Assembly: GCA_015060685.1 (NCBI GenBank)
Contig: SUXZ01000008.1
Coordinates: forward strand, 1 to 64,000
Direction of reading: 5' to 3'
DNA: 64,000 nt
From: Mediterranea massiliensis
GTDB lineage: Bacteria > Bacteroidota > Bacteroidia > Bacteroidales > Bacteroidaceae
A program made the translations under genes and the position numbers. The notes under the pieces were generated by a model, which saw only the letters and a list, made by a program, of their open reading frames with translations, was not told the origin of the DNA and did not search any database. This document shows positions 1-7,684 of the stretch, in pieces (within the stretch, counting starts at the first letter, position 1; each line of letters begins with the position of its first letter).

Positions 1-69
1 GCAATCAACATGAAAACACCGATGCAGATGATCTCTGAAGAGAACAAGAATCCACTCCTATTTGTATAA
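1..69 (+). CDS. 3' end of an unidentified CDS, possibly a transposase/integrase
   Basis: The first 22 codons stay open in frame 1 and end with TAA, giving a C-terminus that includes INMKTPMQM. That short motif resembles the end of DDE integrase-core transposases, which often close with an 'ALNM.TPxQ' stretch, but too little is present to identify a family. Just downstream are three spaced TGTAAACCT repeats, which would suit a mobile-element end. The 5' part lies outside the window. Function is inference only. Confidence 0.3.
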   Translation, partial: AINMKTPMQMISEENKNPLLFV

Positions 70-98
70 AAAGAAAATAGATGAGTTTATTTTTGGAT

Positions 99-179
99 TG
101 TAAACCTCAATCGGATTATCTTTGCAAAGTGTAAACCTGCATAGGAATAAGATTTTAAACTGTAAACCTATATCGGATT
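99..179. repeat. Three 31-bp-spaced direct repeats, TGTAAACCT(N7)A(T/A)T
   Basis: Copies start at 99, 130 and 161, exactly 31 bp apart. Each begins TGTAAACCT and continues with a variable stretch containing CGG or AGG and then A(T/A)T. A TATCTTTG promoter-like box lies between copies 1 and 2 (117-124). Regular subterminal repeats beside a truncated possible transposase suggest the binding sites of a transposase at an element end, but a repressor operator is equally possible. Confidence 0.5.
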
Positions 180-239
180 TTAATATTAACCTGTCAACTT
201 ATTTTAGTACACTGCATAGCTAACTATCTGTTCCATCGA

Positions 240-258
240 ATGAAACTCTTTGTTTCAT
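240..258. repeat. Inverted repeat ATGAAAC-TCTTT-GTTTCAT
   Basis: Seven-base perfect arms with a 5-nt loop lie in the 1-530 non-coding region. No T tract follows, so a terminator is unlikely. The rest of 180-380 is AT-rich and shows no open frame I would call. Confidence 0.35.
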
Positions 259-382
259 GCGTTGAAACTGTTCTCAAGATTAGGGGAAACGAGTGCCGAA
301 TATGGATTTTCGAGGAGTAAAAAGTGTGCATTTTAACATATTTTTAATCGTATGAATGCGTTTTTAAGGGCGTGGCTTAGCA

Positions 383-433
383 CTATCTTTAGATAAGATA
401 GGCAATGGCTTGCACTATCTTTAGATAAGATAG
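383..433. repeat. Two tandem palindromes CTATCTT-TAGAT-AAGATAG
   Basis: Identical 19-bp dyads at 383-401 and 415-433 are spaced 32 bp apart. They lie upstream of the 463-499 promoter core, which shares the CACTATCTTT portion. The second dyad is part of the dispersed repeat also found at 35,099-35,192. Confidence 0.6.
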
Positions 434-499
434 GCTGCGCCTCGGGATAAAAAATAAATAAATTTATTTTGTTCTCCGCTCGGCTTGCACTATCTTTGC
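409..499 (+). promoter_or_regulatory. Dispersed promoter repeat, copy A, driving the DUF6057 gene
   Basis: A TTG (469-471) and TATCTTTG (491-498) are separated by 19 bp, matching the Bacteroidetes consensus. The start codon follows at 531. The 37-bp core 463-499 matches the minus-strand sequence at 35,135-35,099 at 35 of 37 positions, and similarity continues upstream through a second CTTGCACTATCTTT copy. The two copies drive unrelated genes. Confidence 0.75.
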
Positions 500-530
500 A
501 TAATAATAATAAAACGACTGATACCCGATA

Positions 531-2267
531 ATGAAAAACATCATAAAATGGTTGGCAGACAACCTTCAGACAGTATTCTTCTGGGTGCTACTGATTGGCA
601 TAGCGGTGTTTACAGAATATCATCAAGGAGTCTATCTGTATCTGCTTGAAAATAACAATCTGTTTATTTATGATTGGGATGTAATTGTCCAGCGTTTTGT
701 CGTTCCGGGCGGCGGAGCCTATCTGATTGCCGGTTTGTTGACTCAATTCTTCCATTTGTCTTATGTGGGCAGTGTTATTACCACTGTCTGCTATGGGCTG
801 ATGGTTTGGGCGGGCTATCGCATTGTAGGCAAAATCTATAAAGGCCAGGCTCTGATGGGATTAGTTTTCTTGCCGGTGGTATTTCTGCTCCTTTCGTTTG
901 AGAACAGTTACTATCGTTTTCAAGGACATGTTGCTTTCTTATTGGCATTGTTAGCTTTATGGGGCTATGTTTCGTTACCAAACAAACGTTGGCTGTTGAA
1001 GTGCTGTATTGGGATGGTTGCCAGCGCATTGCTGTACTGGTTTATTGGTAGTGCGGTTTCACTCTTCGTCCTTGGTGCCTTGCTGGTGGATCTGTTGCGC
1101 CTGACACCAAAGTGGTATTTGGGCCTGTTGTATATACCGGCAGCAATCGTTGCGGGCGTTTATGCCTATGACCTTGCGCTTGTTGCCGATTGGACGCATG
1201 CCTTTACACCGTTGATGTATTACGATATGATATTCACCTATTACTTCCAGTTGTATGCTTGGGGGTTGTTCTTGCTGTTGCCGTTATTGGCCGTTTTACT
1301 GAAGCATATCCCTTTCAAGGTATCTGTCCAACGGGTTATCGGTTTGGGTGGAGTTGTTTTTTTCGTCTATTTGTTGCTCTCTTTTTATGATATTGTACAT
1401 AGCTATTCGCTTGATAAACATTCACGACAACAATATTATGCCGAAAAGGGCGATTGGGAGGGTATTGTAAACCTTTCGCATCCGGGTGAGTCTGTCGGTT
1501 TTATCAGTTACCTGAATCTGGCATTGGCAAAGCAGGGGCAGTTGGTGGACAAGTTGTTTGTATATAACCAACAACCACCCGCCGAATTGACGGGTAGATT
1601 GGCGGATGAACGGGCCGGCTTGATGATGGCCGCATATGTGTATCAGTCTTGGGGCTGCCATGCTGCTGCATTGAAAAATGCCTTCGATACAAACCTTACC
1701 ACCTCGGGAGGCTATCATCCAAGGGCTCTGCAACTGATGGCGCAACACAACTTGGTGATGGGAGCCTATGGAGTGGCCGAGAAATACATCTCCTACTTGG
1801 AGAAAACTCTTTTCTATCGTCAGTGGGCTAAGGATTATCGTCGTTTTTTGTATAGCGACTATTCGGTGGGTAAAGATGCCTTCTTAGGAAGCATCAAACA
1901 ATCCATTCCGCACGATGATTATTATTTGGTTACGTTGCTTGGATTGAATCTGAAAGAAATCATTCATGCCAATCCGCAAAACAAGATTGCATTACAATAC
2001 TATCAAGCCTATCTGCTTCTCACTTTGGATTGGAATAATATAGAAGATTATGCCTATTGGCATCAGGCTCACTATGAAGAACCTTTGCCCGAGCGGTTCC
2101 AAGAGGCGATGGCTTCGTTGGCCCAAGGCGATTCTGAACGTTGCAAGGCTTATGGAGTGGGCGAGAAGGTGATGCAACATTATCGTGACTTGCAGAATGG
2201 ACGGATGCCTTCGCACTACGGTCGTTCGTATTGGAAGTATCTGTATGACCATGGAGTGAAATTTTAA
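531..2267 (+). CDS. DUF6057-family multi-pass membrane protein
   Basis: The 578-residue protein begins with a membrane segment (about residues 12-32) and carries roughly eight to ten further hydrophobic segments up to about residue 290. A soluble alpha-helical C-terminal half resembling TPR-type repeats follows. This layout fits the Bacteroidetes family DUF6057, whose function is unknown. A clear promoter ends 32 bp upstream. It is followed after 14 bp by the PD40/CxxCH lipoprotein gene, so the two are probably co-transcribed and may work together in the envelope. No catalytic motif was seen. Confidence 0.7.
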   Translation: MKNIIKWLADNLQTVFFWVLLIGIAVFTEYHQGVYLYLLENNNLFIYDWDVIVQRFVVPGGGAYLIAGLLTQFFHLSYVGSVITTVCYGLMVWAGYRIVGKIYKGQALMGLVFLPVVFLLLSFENSYYRFQGHVAFLLALLALWGYVSLPNKRWLLKCCIGMVASALLYWFIGSAVSLFVLGALLVDLLRLTPKWYLGLLYIPAAIVAGVYAYDLALVADWTHAFTPLMYYDMIFTYYFQLYAWGLFLLLPLLAVLLKHIPFKVSVQRVIGLGGVVFFVYLLLSFYDIVHSYSLDKHSRQQYYAEKGDWEGIVNLSHPGESVGFISYLNLALAKQGQLVDKLFVYNQQPPAELTGRLADERAGLMMAAYVYQSWGCHAAALKNAFDTNLTTSGGYHPRALQLMAQHNLVMGAYGVAEKYISYLEKTLFYRQWAKDYRRFLYSDYSVGKDAFLGSIKQSIPHDDYYLVTLLGLNLKEIIHANPQNKIALQYYQAYLLLTLDWNNIEDYAYWHQAHYEEPLPERFQEAMASLAQGDSERCKAYGVGEKVMQHYRDLQNGRMPSHYGRSYWKYLYDHGVKF

Positions 2268-2281
2268 GTAGATTTGAAGAG

Positions 2282-3739
2282 ATGAAGAACCATATTATAT
2301 CCTTATTCTTGTTAATACTTGTATCGGCTTGTTCGGAACAGGTGTCTGTTGCTCACTTTAGCGATGCTCAAGCACCAATCTATCCCGATTATAGCGATGT
2401 GACGATTCCCGCAAACATTGCTCCTCTAAATTTTAAGCTTGAGGTAGAGAATATTGATGATTCGGCCTTGCTTATTGTGGATGGAACAGATACGTTGACG
2501 GTGAAAGGCAACGAGGGAAACTTTGTGATTCCCCCTAAACGTTGGAAAGAGATGTTGGTGCGTCATAAGGGTGATTCATTGCGTATGTATGTCTGCGAGA
2601 AAAAGAATGGAATATGGACAGCCTATTTGCCATTCTCCATCTATGTGGCCAATGAGGAGATTGATTCGTATTTGGCCTATCGTCTGATTGCCCCAGGCTA
2701 TAGTTTGTGGTCAAAGATGGGTATTTATCAGCGCAACTTGGAAACTTACGAAGAGAAAGCGATCTATGAAAACCATGTGGGGATGGGAAATTGTGTGAAT
2801 TGTCACTCCTTTAAGATGCAGAATCCCGATCAGATGCTTTTTCATATCCGTTCGCATGGAGGTGGTACCTTTATCTATAGCGAAGGGGTGAAGGAAAAAC
2901 TGAACACCAAAACCGATCATACCATTTCGAATTTAGTCTATCCCTCTTGGCACCCATCCGGCAGGTTCGTGGCTTTCTCGGTAAACAGCACGTTCCAACT
3001 GTTCCATACGAAAGACCCTAAACGCATCGAAGTGTACGACGAAGCTTCGGACGTGGTGGTTTATGATGTAGCAAATCATGAGATTGTATCATCGCCCATA
3101 CTCAGTACAGAAGGTGCATTTGAAACATTCCCTACCTTCTCTCCCGATGGTAAGTGGCTTTATTTCTGTTCTTCCAAGGCTGTAACAATGCCAAACGACT
3201 ATGCGCAGGCTCGCTATAGCTTGTGCCGGACTTCGTTCAATCCTGAAACCCGTCAATTCGGAGAAACTATAGATACATTGTATTCGGCTTTCAAACAGGG
3301 TGGAAGCGTCTCTTTCCCTCGTGTTTCTCCTAATGGCGACTGCCTTGTGTTTACGTTGAGTAACTATGGCCAATTCTCCATCTGGCACAAGGAGGCCGAT
3401 CTCTATCGGCTGGATTTGAATAGTGGTGAGGTGGCCCCATTGACAGCTTGGAACAGCGGAGATACTGAAAGTTACCACTCGTGGAGTAGCAATGGTCGTT
3501 GGATGATATTCAGTAGCCGTAGGGATGATGGTTTGTATACGCGTCCTTATATCGGTTACATAGCTGCTGATGGCACTCCTAAAAAGCCTTTCATGCTTCC
3601 TCAGGAAAATCCTAAGGAGTATTATACCGACTTGCAGTTCTCATACAACATACCCGAATTGATAACCGGTGAAGTAAATTTGAAGCCGCGTGAGGTAGGA
3701 GACTGGGTGTGGAGCGATGAGGTTATTCAAGTGAAGTAG
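2282..3739 (+). CDS. TolB-like PD40 beta-propeller lipoprotein with CxxCH motif
   Basis: The protein has 485 residues. The N-terminus is a lipoprotein signal (LVSACSEQ), so it should be anchored facing the periplasm or outside. A CVNCH motif (C171, C174, H175), the signature for covalent c-type haem, precedes PD40/WD40-like propeller blades marked by SPDGKWLYF and SPNGDCLVF in the C-terminal half. Propellers of this type usually mediate protein or ligand binding. Whether haem is really attached cannot be told from sequence: only one CxxCH is present and no cytochrome maturation gene lies nearby. It is paired with the DUF6057 gene upstream. Confidence 0.65.
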   Translation: MKNHIISLFLLILVSACSEQVSVAHFSDAQAPIYPDYSDVTIPANIAPLNFKLEVENIDDSALLIVDGTDTLTVKGNEGNFVIPPKRWKEMLVRHKGDSLRMYVCEKKNGIWTAYLPFSIYVANEEIDSYLAYRLIAPGYSLWSKMGIYQRNLETYEEKAIYENHVGMGNCVNCHSFKMQNPDQMLFHIRSHGGGTFIYSEGVKEKLNTKTDHTISNLVYPSWHPSGRFVAFSVNSTFQLFHTKDPKRIEVYDEASDVVVYDVANHEIVSSPILSTEGAFETFPTFSPDGKWLYFCSSKAVTMPNDYAQARYSLCRTSFNPETRQFGETIDTLYSAFKQGGSVSFPRVSPNGDCLVFTLSNYGQFSIWHKEADLYRLDLNSGEVAPLTAWNSGDTESYHSWSSNGRWMIFSSRRDDGLYTRPYIGYIAADGTPKKPFMLPQENPKEYYTDLQFSYNIPELITGEVNLKPREVGDWVWSDEVIQVK

Positions 3740-3787
3740 CCGAACGGCTATTGTATTTTAACGAAGAAATGGCGTTTTTTTGCATTA

Positions 3788-3815
3788 TGTAACATCTGCA
3801 AAAGTATTTGTAACA
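3788..3815 (+). promoter_or_regulatory. Candidate regulator operator: two TGTAACA half-sites 21 bp apart
   Basis: TGTAACA occurs at 3788 and 3809, in the same orientation, exactly 21 bp apart, upstream of the xylan operon. AraC-type DNA-binding domains commonly bind direct half-sites about two helical turns apart. The same 7-mer is clustered upstream of the locus's own AraC-output regulator (21,731-21,836). Direct binding is inference. Confidence 0.45.
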
Positions 3816-3820
3816 CGCAC

Positions 3821-3851
3821 AATAAGCAATATCCGCAAAATATTGCTTATT
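3821..3851. repeat. Perfect 12-bp inverted repeat upstream of the xylan operon
   Basis: AATAAGCAATAT and ATATTGCTTATT flank a 7-nt loop, six bases after the TGTAACA pair and 80 bp before the GH43-GH8 start. It could be an operator, a 5' leader hairpin, or a weak AT-rich terminator for the preceding lipoprotein gene, since TTTTG follows. Two TATTTTG boxes (3848, 3855) are near matches to the -7 element. Confidence 0.5.
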
Positions 3852-3930
3852 TTGTATTTTGAAATATTAAGTAACTATGAAACACTTTTAGAATATATTT
3901 ATTCATTATAAACTAATTCCCCAAAAGGTC

Positions 3931-6432
3931 ATGAAAAACAGATTTTTGATGATTGTGGCTATGTTCCTGTTTGGTGTGGGAACAATCGTAGCGCAAAACC
4001 CCATTATCAGTGGGCAATTTACAGCCGACCCTACGGCAAGAGTGTTTAATGACAGAATCTATGTCTATCCTTCTCACGACATTAAAGCACCGGAAGGACA
4101 ACGACAAGACTGGTTCTGTATGGAGGATTATCACGTTTTCTCATCTGAAGATTTAGTTAATTGGACAGATCATGGCATAATTCTTTCTCAAGACGATGTG
4201 CCTTGGGTAAAACCAAAGTCTTATTCGATGTGGGCTCCCGATTGTGTGGAAAAGAATGGACGTTACTATTTCTATTTCCCCTCGACCCCGACAACTGGTA
4301 GAGGGTTTGGTATCGGTTTGGCTATCGGAAACTCTCCGGAAGGTCCGTTCCGTCCAATGTGGCGACCCATTGAAGGCGTGCATGGTATCGACCCGGGTAT
4401 CTTGATCGATGATGATGGTCAAGCATACATGTATTGGGGTGGTGTTCAACAAGCCAAGCTGAAAGACAACATGATGGAACTTGCTACTAAGCCAGAACGC
4501 GTAAACGACTTGCCGCAAAAAGGTTTGAAGGAAGGTCCTTTCCCTTTCAAACGTAACGGCAAGTACTATCTTACTTTCCCTTGGGCAAAAGATTCTACTG
4601 AAGTGTTGGCATACTGTATGGCAGACCAACCATTGGGTCCTTGGAAGTTTATGGGCGTATTCATGGATGAATCGCCAACAGGTTGCTGGACCAACCACCA
4701 TTCTATCGTAGAATACAAAGGTCAATGGTATATCTTCTATCATCACAATGACTATTCACCCGAATTTGACAAGAATCGTTCAGCTCGTATCGATACTATC
4801 GGATTCAATCCCGATGGAACAATTATCAAGGTAATACCAACCCTGCGCGGTGTGGGTAATAGTGATGCCAGAACTCAAATCCAGATTGACAGATATAGCG
4901 AAATTGCACCGAATGCCTCTATTGCATACCTGAATGAGACAAATAAGTTTGAAGGCTGGAAAACCTTGTTTGCAAAGAGCGGTGCTTGGGTAAGATACAA
5001 CCGAGTAGAGTTTGGACAAGAGCCGGTTAAGCAAGTTAAGTTCCGTGTATTGGCTCCTAAAGGTGCAACTTTGGAAGTAAGTGTGGCTGGAGGTAAGTCG
5101 ATTGCCAAGGTAAAAGTGCCTCGTAGCAACAATTGGGAAATTGTTTCTGCTCCAGTAAAGAATTCACCTACGGGTTTGCAAGACTTGAAAATTACATTAA
5201 AGGGCGGACAAGCCGAAGTGGATTGGATGATTTTCGATGCAAAACCTTGGACTGCTGGTGGTTTCCAAACAGGTAAATACCGTAACTTGTTGGCCGAATT
5301 AGGTTATAAACAAGCAGATATAGATGCTAAGTTGCAGAGTGTTTTCGATGGCCTGTTCTATGGCCCAAATAAAGTCTATTTCGAAGTAGGTGACGATATG
5401 GGTTATATCAGCGATATTAAAAATAACGATGTGCGCACTGAAGGTATGTCTTATGGTATGATGATTGCTGTGCAACTTGATAAGAAAGATATCTTCGACC
5501 GTTTGTGGCGTTGGGCTGTTAAATATATGCAGCATCAAGATGGCCCATTGGAAGGCTATTTCGCATGGAGTTGCAAAACAGACGGAACACGTAATGCACA
5601 AGGCCCAGCTTCGGATGGTGAATTATATTATGTCACTTCATTGATTTTTGCTTCAAATCGTTGGGGTAATGATACCGGCATCAATTATTTGGCAGAAGCT
5701 CAACGCATTCTGAACTGCTCTATGCAAAAGACAGGTATGGATAATGTAAGTCCGTTTATCAATACCCAGACAAAACTGATAACCTTTACACCCGATCCTA
5801 TGGGTGGAAGTTATACCGACCCATCTTATCACTTGCCTGCATTCTATGAAGTATGGGCAAAATGGGCAAACGACGGACGTTCTAAATTCTGGCAAGAATG
5901 TGCTGCTGCCAGCCGCGAATATTTGCACAAGAGTATTCATCCTGAAACAGGTTTGAATCCTGACTATAATAATTATGACGGTTCGTTAAGAGGTAGCCGT
6001 GGTATTATTGGTGATGTTTTCCGCTTCGACTCATGGCGTGTACCTATGAATATAGCATTGGACTACTCTTGGTCGTGTGCCGATCGTGAATGGCAACAAA
6101 ATTATGCAAACACTATTCAAAACTTCCTGTATAGCCAAGGTCTTGAAACATTTGTCGACCAATACAATGTGGATGGTACTAAGCCGCAACGCATTTTAGG
6201 TGCAGGTGGTTACACTGCTCTTCGTCACTCATTAGGTTTAGTATCTACTGCTGCTGCTGTTTCATTGGCTGCAACGAACGATAAGGTGGCTGAATTTGTA
6301 GCTCACATGTGGAATTCCAAGCATGAACCTTATGAAGATGGCTATTTCGATGCATACTATGATGGCTTGTTGCATCTGTTTGCTTTGATGCACCTTAGTG
6401 GAAACTATCGAGTTATTGAACCTGCGAAGTAA
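3931..6432 (+). CDS. Secreted bifunctional xylan enzyme, GH43 - beta-sandwich - GH8
   Basis: The 833-residue protein has a signal peptide (residues 1-21, ending VAQ). The GH43 five-bladed propeller (about 25-310) shows the usual acidic triad: D33 in ADPT, D154 in GIDPG and E201 in KEGPF. A beta-sandwich of CBM6 type follows (about 320-445). Residues about 448-830 form a GH8 (alpha/alpha)6 domain: E504 in TEGMSYGMM (acid), D562 in ASDGE, and D700 in RFDSWRV (base). The GH8 motifs resemble reducing-end xylose-releasing exo-oligoxylanases rather than endoglucanases. The pairing suggests trimming of decorated xylo-oligosaccharides from both ends in the periplasm or outside the cell. It is the first gene of the xylan operon. 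Subfamily specificities are inferred. Confidence 0.88.
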   Translation: MKNRFLMIVAMFLFGVGTIVAQNPIISGQFTADPTARVFNDRIYVYPSHDIKAPEGQRQDWFCMEDYHVFSSEDLVNWTDHGIILSQDDVPWVKPKSYSMWAPDCVEKNGRYYFYFPSTPTTGRGFGIGLAIGNSPEGPFRPMWRPIEGVHGIDPGILIDDDGQAYMYWGGVQQAKLKDNMMELATKPERVNDLPQKGLKEGPFPFKRNGKYYLTFPWAKDSTEVLAYCMADQPLGPWKFMGVFMDESPTGCWTNHHSIVEYKGQWYIFYHHNDYSPEFDKNRSARIDTIGFNPDGTIIKVIPTLRGVGNSDARTQIQIDRYSEIAPNASIAYLNETNKFEGWKTLFAKSGAWVRYNRVEFGQEPVKQVKFRVLAPKGATLEVSVAGGKSIAKVKVPRSNNWEIVSAPVKNSPTGLQDLKITLKGGQAEVDWMIFDAKPWTAGGFQTGKYRNLLAELGYKQADIDAKLQSVFDGLFYGPNKVYFEVGDDMGYISDIKNNDVRTEGMSYGMMIAVQLDKKDIFDRLWRWAVKYMQHQDGPLEGYFAWSCKTDGTRNAQGPASDGELYYVTSLIFASNRWGNDTGINYLAEAQRILNCSMQKTGMDNVSPFINTQTKLITFTPDPMGGSYTDPSYHLPAFYEVWAKWANDGRSKFWQECAAASREYLHKSIHPETGLNPDYNNYDGSLRGSRGIIGDVFRFDSWRVPMNIALDYSWSCADREWQQNYANTIQNFLYSQGLETFVDQYNVDGTKPQRILGAGGYTALRHSLGLVSTAAAVSLAATNDKVAEFVAHMWNSKHEPYEDGYFDAYYDGLLHLFALMHLSGNYRVIEPAK

Positions 6433-6463
6433 TATTAATCAATCATAATTAAATTGTAATTCT

Positions 6464-7570
6464 ATGAAAAAAGTATTTGGAATTTTGGCAACAGCATCAT
6501 TGTTGGTAGCCTGTGGTGGTTCTCAACCTGTAGAAGAACCAGGTTTGAAAGATGTTTTAGGTGATAAGTTCTTGGTGGGAACTGCACTGAATGTAAACCA
6601 ATCTTCAGGCCGTGACACTGCATCTTTGGCAATTGTTAAGAAACACTTCAATGCTATTGTTGCCGAGAATTGTATGAAGTCAGAGGAAATTCATCCCGAA
6701 AAGGATAAGTTTAATTTTGAAGATGCAGATAAACTTGTTCAATTCGGTATCGATAATGGTATTACAGTTACCGGTCACTGCTTGATTTGGCACTCTCAAT
6801 GTGCTCGTTGGATATGGCAAGATGAAAATGGTAAGGATGTTTCTCCAGAAGTGTTGAAGCAAAACATGAAGGATCATATCACTGCTATCGTACAACGTTA
6901 TAAAGGCAAAATCTTAGGATGGGATGTTGTGAACGAGGCGATTATGGAAGATGGCTCTTATCGTAACAGCATGTTCTATCGTATCTTGGGCGAAGAGTTT
7001 ATCCCATTGGCATTCCAATATGCACACGAAGCTGATCCAAACATTGAGTTGTATTATAACGACTATAATATGCATGAACCAGGAAAGCGTGCTACAGTTG
7101 TTAAACTGATTAAAGATTTGAAAGCTCGTGGATTGCGTATCGATGCTGTAGGTATGCAGGGACACGTAGGTATGGATCATAATATCGTGGAGTTTGAAAA
7201 CAGTATCAAGGCTTATGCTGAAGCAGGTGTAAAGGTAATGATTACCGAATTGGATATGAGTGCATTGCCTAATCGTCGTTGGAGTGCAAACATTAGCGAT
7301 ATAGAAGAATACCGTGAATCAATGAATCCATATAAAGAGGCCTTGCCTGATAGCGTTTCTCAAAAGTGGAATGCTAAAATGATGGATTTCATGAACCTCT
7401 TCATCAAGCATCAAGATGTTATTACTCGTGTTACCGCTTGGGGTGTTACCGACCGTGATTCTTGGAAGAACGACTTCCCGGTACGTGGCCGTACAGATTA
7501 TCCTCTCTTCTTTGACCGCCAAGGTCAACCCAAACAATTCGTTAAGGATTTAATTAACGGTGCGAAATAA
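6464..7570 (+). CDS. GH10 endo-beta-1,4-xylanase, lipoprotein
   Basis: The 368-residue protein has a lipobox (LLVACGG), so the enzyme should be lipid-anchored. The GH10 TIM barrel fills the rest: the acid/base is E158 in DVVNEA and the nucleophile E262 in ITELDMS. WHSQ and the C-terminal GVTDRDSW block also fit the family. It is compact, with no carbohydrate-binding module. It would cleave the internal beta-1,4-xylose backbone with retention. It starts 31 bp after the GH43-GH8 gene, in the same operon, and a strong hairpin separates it from the next gene. Confidence 0.93.
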   Translation: MKKVFGILATASLLVACGGSQPVEEPGLKDVLGDKFLVGTALNVNQSSGRDTASLAIVKKHFNAIVAENCMKSEEIHPEKDKFNFEDADKLVQFGIDNGITVTGHCLIWHSQCARWIWQDENGKDVSPEVLKQNMKDHITAIVQRYKGKILGWDVVNEAIMEDGSYRNSMFYRILGEEFIPLAFQYAHEADPNIELYYNDYNMHEPGKRATVVKLIKDLKARGLRIDAVGMQGHVGMDHNIVEFENSIKAYAEAGVKVMITELDMSALPNRRWSANISDIEEYRESMNPYKEALPDSVSQKWNAKMMDFMNLFIKHQDVITRVTAWGVTDRDSWKNDFPVRGRTDYPLFFDRQGQPKQFVKDLINGAK

Positions 7571-7613
7571 TTTTTGTGATAATACGGGTGTTTTTCACCT
7601 TTAAACTATTTTG

Positions 7614-7645
7614 ACTACCAGGTAGTGGAACCACTACTTGGTAGT
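7614..7645 (+). other. Intercistronic hairpin between GH10 and GH43
   Basis: ACTACCAGGTAGTGG pairs with CCACTACTTGGTAGT across an AA loop: 15 bp with one G-U pair. No T tract follows, so it is more likely an mRNA processing or 3'-end stabilising structure, which could raise the dose of the upstream GH43-GH8 and GH10 messages, than a terminator. Confidence 0.55.
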
Positions 7646-7684
7646 TGCATATAAATTTTGACTTATAATAAAACAAATAGAATT

